Assembly (NCBI GenBank): GCA_028868335.1
Contig: JAGWUU010000086.1
Span: forward strand, 1-10,995
Source: Sphingomonadales bacterium
GTDB taxonomy: Bacteria; Pseudomonadota; Alphaproteobacteria; Sphingomonadales; Sphingomonadaceae
Direction: 5' to 3'
Length of the DNA stretch: 10,995 bases
Shown here: piece by piece, positions 1-6,362 of the stretch
Layout: each line of letters begins with the position of its first letter
How positions within the stretch are numbered: position 1 is the first letter of the stretch
Notes under the pieces: model-generated
The model's database searches: none
Seen by the model: only the letters and a program-made list of their open reading frames with translations
Told to the model about the DNA's origin: nothing
Program-made: the position numbers and the translations under genes

Positions 1-226
1 CAGTGACTTCCATTTCTACGACATCATGGCGACCCGCGGTTATGACCGCGTCACCGTTGATCGCTGCCTGGCTGACAGGCCGATGGCCGAGCGACTCGGC
101 GCGCAGGCGAAGGGTGGGGCCGATCTTGGCATAACCGGCACGCCAAGCTTCACGATAAACGGTTCGCTGCTGACGGGAACCTACGAATGGTCGGTCCTGA
201 AGCCTCAGATCGACGCCGCCCTTTGA
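1..226 (+). CDS. DsbA/thioredoxin-fold protein, C-terminal part only
   Basis: This is the 3' end of a gene whose start lies before the window; the reading frame is open from base 2, giving 74 residues before the TGA at 224-226. The tail carries the DsbA-family C-terminal thioredoxin half: a GTPSFTING stretch, whose TP is the cis-proline loop that faces the CXXC active site, followed by a YEWSVLKPQID helix. The same layout appears in the two downstream genes (GTPTF..NGK, then NTWETVKP). A cysteine in RCLAD matches the CLAD cysteine of both downstream paralogs. The CXXC motif and any signal peptide are outside the window, so cellular location and redox activity cannot be read. Only 32 bp separate it from the next gene, so co-transcription is likely. 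The family assignment is firm; the exact role (oxidase or isomerase) is open. Confidence 0.8.
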   Translation, partial: SDFHFYDIMATRGYDRVTVDRCLADRPMAERLGAQAKGGADLGITGTPSFTINGSLLTGTYEWSVLKPQIDAAL

Positions 227-247
227 CGCTTCGCCAAATCCGACCCG

Positions 248-254
248 CAGGAGG
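248..254 (+). promoter_or_regulatory. Shine-Dalgarno site fixing the start of the first dsbA-like lipoprotein
   Basis: CAGGAGG is a near-perfect anti-16S match, four bases before the ATG at 259. It decides against the upstream in-frame ATG at 187, which lies inside the preceding gene. Confidence 0.8.
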
Positions 255-258
255 TTCC

Positions 259-1017
259 ATGACTGCAATTGCCCTTCGCCGCCTTGTTCTTGCCGCGTCC
301 ATCGCCCCGCTGGCGCTGGGCCTTGCCGCCTGCAAGAAGGATGATGCCAAGACCGCCAATCTGAGCGGAGCACCGATCGCCAAGATCGCCGCACCGGCGG
401 GCAAGGCCTGGTCCGAAGTCGTCGCGGTCACGCCCGAAGGCGGCTACCTCGTCGGCAATCCCCAGGCGCCGATCAAGCTGGTGGAGTTTGGCGCGCTATC
501 CTGTTCGCACTGCGCCGAATTCTCGGAGAAGGGGAGCGGGGAGATGAAGGCGAATTTCATCGACTCGGGACGTGTCAGCTACGAACTGCGCCTGATGCTC
601 AACAACGTGCTCGACATGCCGGCGGCGATGCTGACGACCTGCGGTTCGCCCGATGCGGTAGTCCCGTTGGCCGACCAGTTCTGGGCATGGCAGAAGACGA
701 TGTTCGACAACCTGAAGGCCGCCGGTGAAAACAAGCTCAACGCAATCAACCAGTTGCCGCGCCAGCAACAAGCCGCTGCCACCGCCTCGCTGACCGGCAT
801 GGATCAATTCTTCTCTGCCCGTGGCATCGCCAAGGATCAGGCTTCCACCTGCCTGGCGGATACGGCCAGGGCGGAAAAGCTGGCCAAAGCGGCGAGCGAC
901 TATGCCTCGACCTACCAGATCGAGGGAACGCCGACGTTCTACGTCAATGGCAAAAAGCTCGAGGTGAACACCTGGGAAACGGTCAAGCCCCAACTGGAGC
1001 AGATGGGCGCGCGCTAG
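259..1017 (+). CDS. DsbA-family thiol:disulfide lipoprotein (CSHC active site)
   Basis: This encodes a 252-residue predicted lipoprotein with a DsbA-like thioredoxin fold (Thioredoxin_4 type), expected to act on cysteines of exported proteins. A type II signal peptide is visible: RR at 7-8, a hydrophobic stretch at 9-21, and a lipobox LAAC with the lipidated Cys at 25. The catalytic motif is C82-S-H-C85, following the strand IKLVEF. The cis-proline is P225 in EGTPTF. A second cysteine pair, C128 (TCGSPD) and C198 (TCLAD), is shared with the next gene. I chose the ATG at 259 because CAGGAGG at 248-254 is a strong ribosome binding site and the lipoprotein signal starts there; the open frame runs upstream to 187, but that extension would bury the signal peptide. 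CSHC differs from the usual DsbA CPHC, which may alter redox potential. CKK after the lipobox lacks the Asp+2 inner-membrane retention signal, so by the enteric Lol rule it could reach the outer membrane (inference). Confidence 0.88.
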   Translation: MTAIALRRLVLAASIAPLALGLAACKKDDAKTANLSGAPIAKIAAPAGKAWSEVVAVTPEGGYLVGNPQAPIKLVEFGALSCSHCAEFSEKGSGEMKANFIDSGRVSYELRLMLNNVLDMPAAMLTTCGSPDAVVPLADQFWAWQKTMFDNLKAAGENKLNAINQLPRQQQAAATASLTGMDQFFSARGIAKDQASTCLADTARAEKLAKAASDYASTYQIEGTPTFYVNGKKLEVNTWETVKPQLEQMGAR

Positions 1018-1047
1018 GACTCAGTCCGCACGTGTCTTTGGCTTGCT

Positions 1048-1084
1048 CGAATGCCGCGATTCCTGTGGAAGATCGCGGCATTCG
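1048..1084 (+). terminator. Perfect 13-bp inverted repeat, likely terminator of the upstream dsb gene(s)
   Basis: CGAATGCCGCGAT at 1048-1060 is the exact reverse complement of ATCGCGGCATTCG at 1072-1084, with an 11-nt loop. It starts 30 bp after the stop of the first dsb lipoprotein. There is no T-run after the stem, so it is not a textbook intrinsic terminator; it could also stabilise the 3' end of the mRNA. The repeat is directly visible; its function is inferred from position. Confidence 0.6.
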
Positions 1085-1098
1085 TCGCCTTGGGCGCT

Positions 1099-1127
1099 TT
1101 GAAACCCCGGCTGTGCTGGTCTAGCCT
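1099..1127 (+). promoter_or_regulatory. Possible sigma70-type promoter for the second dsb lipoprotein (and smc)
   Basis: TTGAAA at 1099-1104 and TAGCCT at 1122-1127 are separated by 17 bp, just downstream of the terminator-like hairpin. The -35 is good but the -10 is weak. Transcription would begin near 1134, leaving a leader of about 30 nt before the ATG at 1165. Proposed from spacing and position only. Confidence 0.3.
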
Positions 1128-1164
1128 TGGTCGATTATATCGAAATCCGAACACAGGACGCCCG

Positions 1165-1923
1165 ATGACCCCTTATACGCTCCGTCGCCTTGCCCTGCTT
1201 GCCGCCCTTGCCCCGCTCGCGCTGGGGGTCGCGGCCTGCAAGAAGGCTGCGACCGACACCGCCGCCCCCAGCGGCGCGGCGATCGCCAAGGTAGCCCCTC
1301 CGGCGGGCAAGACCTGGTCCGACGTGATCGCCACCACGCCAGAGGGCGGCTATCTGATGGGCAACCCACAGGCGCCGATCAAGCTGGTCGAATACGGCTC
1401 CCTCACTTGCCCGCACTGCGCCGAATTCGCGGAGAAGGCCACTGCGGATATTCGTGACAAGTTCGTCGCCAGCGGCCGGGTCAGCTATGAGTTCCGCAAC
1501 TTCATCCGCGACGCGATTGACCTGACTGCCACGCAGCTCACCCATTGCGGTTCGCCGGAAAGTTTCTTCCCGCTGACCGAGCAGGTCTTCGCCAACCAGA
1601 AGTCGTTCTTCGAAAAGGCACAGGCGGCGGGCAAGCCGGCGCAGGACGCTGCGTTCCAGCAGCCTGCCGACAAGCGTGGTCCGGCGATCGGCCAGTTGAC
1701 CGGCTTGACCGACTTCTTCGCCGCGCGCGGAATCTCAAAGGATCAGGCAAATGCCTGCCTCGCCGATTCCGCCAAGGCCGAGGCGATGGCTGCCCAGGTC
1801 ACCAAACAGGCCGACCAGTACCAGATCGAGGGGACGCCAACTTTCCTGATCAACGGCAAGAAAATCGACGCGAACACCTGGGAAACCGTCAAGCCCGAGC
1901 TTGAGCGGCTCGGCGCCCGCTAG
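1165..1923 (+). CDS. DsbA-family thiol:disulfide lipoprotein (CPHC active site)
   Basis: This encodes a second 252-residue DsbA-like lipoprotein that aligns without gaps to its upstream neighbour, with about 57% identity by hand count, so the pair arose by tandem duplication. The signal peptide has RR at 7-8 and a lipobox VAAC with lipidated Cys25. The active site is C82-P-H-C85, the motif of classical oxidising DsbA. The cis-proline is P225 (EGTPTF). The extra pair C128 (HCGSPE) and C198 (ACLAD) is at identical positions to the paralog; a second structural disulfide is known in some alphaproteobacterial DsbA proteins. The ATG at 1165 has AGGA at 1155-1158, six bases upstream. An in-frame ATG at 1051 lies within the hairpin and would hide the lipobox, so it was not used. 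The gene ends 26 bp before smc. No DsbB partner is in the window, so oxidase versus reductase/isomerase activity is not settled. Confidence 0.9.
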   Translation: MTPYTLRRLALLAALAPLALGVAACKKAATDTAAPSGAAIAKVAPPAGKTWSDVIATTPEGGYLMGNPQAPIKLVEYGSLTCPHCAEFAEKATADIRDKFVASGRVSYEFRNFIRDAIDLTATQLTHCGSPESFFPLTEQVFANQKSFFEKAQAAGKPAQDAAFQQPADKRGPAIGQLTGLTDFFAARGISKDQANACLADSAKAEAMAAQVTKQADQYQIEGTPTFLINGKKIDANTWETVKPELERLGAR

Positions 1924-1949
1924 GCGGCCAGGGGGAACGGACCGGCACG

Positions 1950-4900
1950 ATGCGGATCAAGCGGCTCAAGCTCTCGGGATTCAAGAGCTTTGTCGAGCCG
2001 GCTGAGTTGCGTATCGAACCAGGGTTGACCGGCGTTGTCGGGCCCAACGGCTGCGGCAAGTCCAATCTGCTTGAGGCGATCCGCTGGGTGATGGGCGAAA
2101 GCTCGGCCAAGTCGATGCGCGGCGGCGGCATGGAAGACGTGATCTTCGCGGGCACCGCGCAGCGCCCCCCGCGCGATTTCGCCGAGGTTGTCCTGCTCGC
2201 CGATGCGGGCGACAACGACAGCGAACTGGAAGTCGTCCGCCGTATCGAGCGGGGTGCAGGCAGCGCCTATCGCGTCAACGGTCGCGACGTGCGGGCCAAG
2301 GACGTCTCGCTGGTTTTCGCCGACGCAGCGACCGGCGCTCATTCGCCCGCGCTTGTCTCTCAGGGCAAGATCGCGGCGGTAATCGCGGCCAAACCGGCCG
2401 AGCGGCGCATGATGCTGGAGGAAGCGGCGGGGATCGCCGGGCTTCACGTTCGCCGCAAGGATGCCGAACAGAAGCTCCGTGCCACGGAGGCAAACCTCGC
2501 CCGGCTCGAAGACCTGATGGGCCAGCTTGACGCGCAGATCGGGACGCTGCGGCGGCAGGCGCGGGCGGCGGAGCGATACAAGACCTTGTCCGACCGAATT
2601 CGCGTGGCCGAGGCGCGGTTGGTGTTTGCCCGCTGGCGTGACGCCGCCGCCGCCGCCGAGGCCGCGCGGGCCGAGGCTCAGGCGGCGGACGCTCGGGTTT
2701 CCGCGGCTCAGCAAGCGATGGGCGCGGCCCAGGCAGCCCAGCACGCCAGCGCCGAAGCCCTCGCCGAAGCCCGCGACGAACTGGCCGACCGGCGTGACGA
2801 TGCCACCGCCCACGGCCACCGGATGGCCCAGTTGACCAGTCAGCTTGAAGCCGCCGAGGAGCGGTTGAAAGACCTCGAGCGGCAGCACCGCCGCCTCGAG
2901 GAGGACCGCGGCGATGCCGACCGTCTCACCCGCGATGCCGCTGAGGCACTTGCCCGGATCGAGCGGGAACTCGCCGATGGCGAAGCCGCGCTCGAGGCGG
3001 ACGAACGGCGCCGTCCGGTAATCGTCGCCGCGCTCGACGATGCCGACCGCAACCTGCGTCAGGCCGAACTTGCACTGGCCAAGGCCACCGCCGACCAGGC
3101 CGGAGTCGAAGCCGAATGGCGCGTCGCCGATGCCGAGGTGGCTGCCGTCCGGCAACGCCTCTCCCGACTCGACGCCGAAGCGCGGCGGCAGCAGGACTTG
3201 CGCGATGCGCTCACGCGTGAGAGCGATCCTGACGCGGCGCTGGCCGAAGCCGGGCACGCCCGCGATGCAGCCGCCGCAGCGCTTGTCGATGCGCGCGCCC
3301 GACTTGAGGCCGATCAGGCACGCAAGGGTGAATTGCAGGCGGCGCGCGATGCAGCCTCATCGGCGTTGGCGGCGGCCAGGGCCGACCTCACCGGAATCGA
3401 GCGCGAATGGCAGGCGCTAGACCGCGATCGCCAGGCGCGCGCCAAGCAGGCGGCGGGCAAGCACGGCCGCGCGGCATTGGATAGCGTCCGCGCCGCACCG
3501 GGCTACGAACGGGCGCTCGCCGCGGTTCTCGGCCGCGATGCCAAGGCGCCAATCGGACCGGCACCCGCGGGCGAGGACGGCCGCTATTGGACCGGCGCCG
3601 ATGCTCCCTCCGCCGTGACGCGCAGCCTTGCCGCCTACGTCACCCAATGCCCGCCCGAACTGGCGGCGCGGCTGGCGCTGGTCCACGTTTCCGAAACAGA
3701 CGATGGCCGGGTGCTGAAACCCGGCGAATGGCTGGTCACGCTGGAGGGCCGCATCCGCCGCTGGGACGGTTTCGTCGCGCGCGGCGAGGGAGCGGCGGAG
3801 GCCGCCCGGCTCGAGGCGGAGAACCGCCTGTCCAGTCTGGAAGCGGAACTGCCTGCCAAACGTGCCGTGGTCGCTCAAGCCGAGCAGGTTTCGGCGCAGG
3901 TCCAAAGCGAACTGACCGAAGTGCAGACCGGGGCGATCGCCGCCGAGCGCGCAGTCGCCCAGGCGAGCGAGGCGGAACGCATGGCCCTGCGCGCGGTCGA
4001 CCAGGCCGAGGCTGCCAAGGCCAGACTTGAGGCGCGCCGCGAGGAACTCGCCGCCGCTGCCACCGATTTGGCGGAGCAGGTCCGGCAGGCCGAAGCGGAA
4101 CGCGCCGTCGCCGAGGAGCGCCGCGCTACCCTGCCCGATCCCGCCACCGGCCGGGCCCAGCTCGCCGCCGCCCAGGCCCGCCATGATACGGCGCGGCAAG
4201 GGCTCCAATCCGCAACGGCCGGGCTCGCCGCGCATGACCAGGCCCTCGCCGTTGCGCGGGAACGGTGCAACACCCAGCGCGCCGACATCAAGTCCTGGCA
4301 AGCCCGTGCAGGCGATGCCGCCGGTCGCCTCGCAGCAATGGAGCGCCGCTTCACGGAAATCGGGGAAGAGCGGGCAGTGGTCGCCGCCAAACCCGCCGGG
4401 CTGATGCGCGAGATCGAGGCTGGCGACGAGGTACGCTCACGCCTCGCCGCGGAACTGGCCACCGCCGAGGCCAGGGTCAACGAAGCGGGAACGGCGGCCC
4501 GCACCGCCGAGCAGGCCTTTTCCTCCGCGAACGAGGCGTTGAGCCAGGCGCGCGAAGGGCGCGCCGGTGCCGCCGCCCGAGCCGAGAACGAGGAAGCCCG
4601 ACGGCAGGAAATGGCCGGCATTTCGGGCGAGCGCTTCCAGTGCCCGCCGCCCTTGCTGCCCGAGCGTTTTGACTTCCAGTCCGCCGAGGTCGGCCCCGCG
4701 CCGCAGGAAAGCGCCGAGCACGACAAGCTGGTCGCGGACCGTGAGCGGCTTGGCCCGGTCAATCTCGTCGCCGCCGACGAGTTGGCCTCTGCCGAGGCAA
4801 AACATGGCGCCAGCCTTGCCGAGCAGGCCGAACTGACCGAAGCGGTGCACCGCCTGCGCGGCTCGATCGGCAACCTCAACCGCGAAGGACGCGAGCGCCT

Positions 4901-5375
4901 GCGCGCGGCCTTCGAGGCGGTCGATGGGCATTTCCAGCGGCTGTTCACCCGGCTGTTCGAAGGCGGCCAGGCCCACCTCGCGCTGGTCGATTCGGACGAT
5001 CCGCTTGAAGCAGGACTGGAGATCTATGCCCAGCCGCCGGGCAAGCGGTTGCAATCGCTCACCCTGCTGTCGGGCGGCGAGCAGGCGCTGACGGCGATCG
5101 CGCTGATCTTCGCGCTGTTCCTTACCAACCCTGCCCCGATCTGCGTGCTCGACGAAGTCGACGCGCCGCTGGATGACGCCAATATCGAGCGCTTCTGCGA
5201 CCTGCTTGAGGCGATGACCGAGGAAACCGACACTCGCTACCTGATCGTTACCCACAACGCCGTGACCATGAGCCGAATGCACCGCCTGTTCGGCGTGACC
5301 ATGGTGGAGCGCGGGGTATCGCGGCTGGTCAGCGTCGACCTGGAGGGTGCGGAAGAGCTGCTGGCGGCGGAGTGA
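1950..5375 (+). CDS. smc: Chromosome segregation ATPase SMC
   Basis: This encodes the 1141-residue SMC ATPase, which forms a ring-like dimer with the ScpA/ScpB partners and compacts and aligns newly replicated chromosome arms. The N-terminal head starts MRIKRLKLSGFKSF. Walker A is GPNGCGKS at 31-38, and the EEAAGI segment (157-162) marks the entry into the first coiled coil. Ala/Glu/Arg-rich coiled coil runs from about 165 to 500, with a short hinge at about 505-615, then the returning coil to about 985. The C-terminal head has the ABC signature LSGGEQ (1040-1045), Walker B ICVLDE with D1068 and E1069, the D-loop APLDD and the switch His1102 in VTHN. All ATPase residues are present and the length suits an alphaproteobacterial SMC. 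The start at 1950 gives the canonical N-terminus; GGGGGAACGG upstream is a loose ribosome binding site. With a 26-bp gap to the dsb lipoprotein gene, shared transcription is likely. scpA and scpB are not in the window. Confidence 0.97.
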   Translation: MRIKRLKLSGFKSFVEPAELRIEPGLTGVVGPNGCGKSNLLEAIRWVMGESSAKSMRGGGMEDVIFAGTAQRPPRDFAEVVLLADAGDNDSELEVVRRIERGAGSAYRVNGRDVRAKDVSLVFADAATGAHSPALVSQGKIAAVIAAKPAERRMMLEEAAGIAGLHVRRKDAEQKLRATEANLARLEDLMGQLDAQIGTLRRQARAAERYKTLSDRIRVAEARLVFARWRDAAAAAEAARAEAQAADARVSAAQQAMGAAQAAQHASAEALAEARDELADRRDDATAHGHRMAQLTSQLEAAEERLKDLERQHRRLEEDRGDADRLTRDAAEALARIERELADGEAALEADERRRPVIVAALDDADRNLRQAELALAKATADQAGVEAEWRVADAEVAAVRQRLSRLDAEARRQQDLRDALTRESDPDAALAEAGHARDAAAAALVDARARLEADQARKGELQAARDAASSALAAARADLTGIEREWQALDRDRQARAKQAAGKHGRAALDSVRAAPGYERALAAVLGRDAKAPIGPAPAGEDGRYWTGADAPSAVTRSLAAYVTQCPPELAARLALVHVSETDDGRVLKPGEWLVTLEGRIRRWDGFVARGEGAAEAARLEAENRLSSLEAELPAKRAVVAQAEQVSAQVQSELTEVQTGAIAAERAVAQASEAERMALRAVDQAEAAKARLEARREELAAAATDLAEQVRQAEAERAVAEERRATLPDPATGRAQLAAAQARHDTARQGLQSATAGLAAHDQALAVARERCNTQRADIKSWQARAGDAAGRLAAMERRFTEIGEERAVVAAKPAGLMREIEAGDEVRSRLAAELATAEARVNEAGTAARTAEQAFSSANEALSQAREGRAGAAARAENEEARRQEMAGISGERFQCPPPLLPERFDFQSAEVGPAPQESAEHDKLVADRERLGPVNLVAADELASAEAKHGASLAEQAELTEAVHRLRGSIGNLNREGRERLRAAFEAVDGHFQRLFTRLFEGGQAHLALVDSDDPLEAGLEIYAQPPGKRLQSLTLLSGGEQALTAIALIFALFLTNPAPICVLDEVDAPLDDANIERFCDLLEAMTEETDTRYLIVTHNAVTMSRMHRLFGVTMVERGVSRLVSVDLEGAEELLAAE

Positions 5376-5399
5376 TCGGCGAGTGACCGGCCCCGATCA
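5373..5399. terminator. Weak hairpin between convergent smc and soxR
   Basis: TGATCGG (5373-5379, containing the smc stop codon) pairs with CCGATCA (5393-5399) across a 13-nt loop. It occupies the 35-bp gap between the convergent ends of smc and soxR and could terminate from either side. There is no T-run and the stem is only 7 bp. Confidence 0.3.
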
Positions 5400-5410
5400 G
5401 GTGGGGGCGG

Positions 5411-5851
5411 TCAATCCAGCACGAACCTTGGTCCCGTCCCGCCGGTCCCGGCGCGATCGTCGCGGTTGTAGAGTTGGCAGCGAGTCAGGCTCAGGCAGCC
5501 GCAGCCGATGCATTCGTCGAGCTTGCGGCGCGTCAGGCTGAGCAGCGCAATCTTCTTGTCGATCTGACCGCGCATCGACCGGCTGATCTTCTGCCAATCG
5601 CTCTGCGTCGGGGTGCGTCCACGGGGGAGCTTCGACAGTTCCTCCTCGATCTCCGTCAAGCCCAGCCCCAGCTTCTGCGCGATCAGGATGAAGCTCAGCC
5701 GGCGGATGTCGCTGCGCAGGAACCGACGCTGGTTGCCCATGGTGCGATAGGGCGCGATCAGGCCCTTGTCCTCGTAGAAGCGGATCGCCGACACGGCGAG
5801 GCCGGTCCGTCGCGCCAGCTCTCCGATCGGCAGAAGATCGTTCTTGTCCAT
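5411..5851 (-). CDS. soxR: Redox-sensitive transcriptional activator SoxR (MerR family, [2Fe-2S])
   Basis: This encodes a 146-residue SoxR, a dimeric MerR-family activator that unwinds promoters with overlong spacers when its iron-sulfur cluster is oxidised by redox-cycling compounds. The N-terminal winged helix-turn-helix is clear (LLPIGELARRTGL, then AIRFYEDKGLI, residues 7-32), followed by the NQRRF wing and a dimerisation helix. The cluster ligands are C114, C117, C119 and C125 in the pattern CX2CXCX5C (CIGCGCLSLTRC), the same spacing as E. coli SoxR, which is 154 residues long. I placed the start at 5851 because MDKNDLLPIGELA matches the family N-terminus; the open frame continues to 5929, through the SoxR box, and was rejected as an extension. 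The gene is divergent from the VOC gene, and the SoxR box lies about 35 bp upstream, so autoregulation is plausible. It converges on smc. Confidence 0.95.
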   Translation of the reverse strand: MDKNDLLPIGELARRTGLAVSAIRFYEDKGLIAPYRTMGNQRRFLRSDIRRLSFILIAQKLGLGLTEIEEELSKLPRGRTPTQSDWQKISRSMRGQIDKKIALLSLTRRKLDECIGCGCLSLTRCQLYNRDDRAGTGGTGPRFVLD

Positions 5852-5883
5852 CCGCAAAAATCCCCGCACCCGCCCGAAAATGC

Positions 5884-5914
5884 TTGACCTCAAGCTACCT
5901 TGAGGTTGCACAAG
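5884..5914 (+). promoter_or_regulatory. SoxR-type promoter with 19-bp spacer driving the VOC gene
   Basis: TTGACC (5884-5889) overlaps the left edge of the SoxR box as the -35 element, exactly as TTTACC does in E. coli soxS. Nineteen bases later lies CACAAG (5909-5914), a poor -10 with three matches to consensus. The 19-bp spacer is the hallmark of MerR/SoxR-activated promoters. Mirrored elements towards soxR (GCAACC and AGCATT) are weaker, so the VOC gene is the better candidate target. Leader length to the ATG would be about 50 nt. Confidence 0.55.
5887..5906. promoter_or_regulatory. SoxR box (operator)
   Basis: The dyad ACCTCAAG (5887-5894), centre CTAC, CTTGAGGT (5899-5906) has perfect 8-bp arms. 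The inner 18 bp, CCTCAAGCTACCTTGAGG, matches the known E. coli soxS SoxR box except in the central bases. It lies in the soxR / VOC divergent intergenic region. Sequence match and a soxR gene next to it make this a high-confidence site. Confidence 0.93.
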
Positions 5915-5970
5915 AAACAAGCGCCGCATCGACTTCTTGCGGCAAAGCGTTGGAAATCAAGGATCGAATC

Positions 5971-6342
5971 ATGCCCACAGGTTTTCTCGAACATGCCAAC
6001 ATCACCGTCAGCGAACCCGATCGCTCCAGCGCCCTGTTGCAGGACCTGTGCGGCTGGCACGAGCGCTGGCGCGGCCCGTCACAACTTGGCGGATGGACGA
6101 TCCATGTCGGCAACGATCGCGACTACCTGGCGATCTACACCGATGGCAAACCGCACGACCACTTCGCCAAAGGCGTGCCGCTCAACCACATCGGACTGGT
6201 GGTCGACGACCTCGACGCGGCAGAGCGGATCGTGGTTCAGGCCGGGCTGGTCCCGTTCAACCACATGGACTACGACCCCGGCCGACGGTTCTACTTTTTC
6301 GACTGGGACGGGATCGAGTTTGAAATCGTCTCGTACACCTGA
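5971..6342 (+). CDS. VOC (glyoxalase/bleomycin-resistance fold) family protein, SoxR-linked
   Basis: This encodes a 123-residue single-unit VOC protein built from two beta-alpha-beta-beta-beta modules. The first module starts LEHANITVSEPDRSSALLQ with His8. The second starts LNHIGLVVDDLDAAERI with His73 and ends in FFDWDGIEFEIV, where Glu118 sits at the usual metal-ligand position. The fourth usual ligand would fall in the YLAIY strand (residues 52-56), where no acidic residue or Gln is seen, so metal binding may be altered or absent. VOC members include glyoxalase I, dioxygenases and antibiotic-binding proteins; the substrate cannot be read. The ATG at 5971 has AAGGA at 5959-5963; an in-frame TTG at 5884 is part of the SoxR operator and was rejected. 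Position behind a SoxR box suggests induction by redox-cycling compounds and a role in their detoxification or that of resulting electrophiles (inference). Confidence 0.88.
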   Translation: MPTGFLEHANITVSEPDRSSALLQDLCGWHERWRGPSQLGGWTIHVGNDRDYLAIYTDGKPHDHFAKGVPLNHIGLVVDDLDAAERIVVQAGLVPFNHMDYDPGRRFYFFDWDGIEFEIVSYT

Positions 6343-6362
6343 TCGGCCAATCGGCGGACCGG

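Noticed and set aside
187..258. Upstream ATG extension of the first dsb lipoprotein
   Set aside because: It overlaps the previous gene and would put 24 charged residues before the lipoprotein signal; CAGGAGG supports 259.
1051..1164. Upstream ATG extension of the second dsb lipoprotein
   Set aside because: It starts inside the 13-bp hairpin and would displace the signal peptide; the two paralogs have equal length only with the start at 1165.
1920..3257. Long minus-strand open frame (445 codons) opposite the 5' part of smc
   Set aside because: High-GC antisense shadow of an unmistakable smc coding region; Gly/Arg/Leu-rich translation with no family motif.
3875..4948. 357-codon minus-strand frame opposite the smc coiled coil
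   Set aside because: Ser/Ala/Arg-rich low-complexity translation caused by the repetitive coiled-coil codons on the other strand.
5884..5970. TTG start extending the VOC protein
   Set aside because: These bases form the -35 and SoxR box; the ATG at 5971 has a ribosome binding site and fits the VOC N-terminus.
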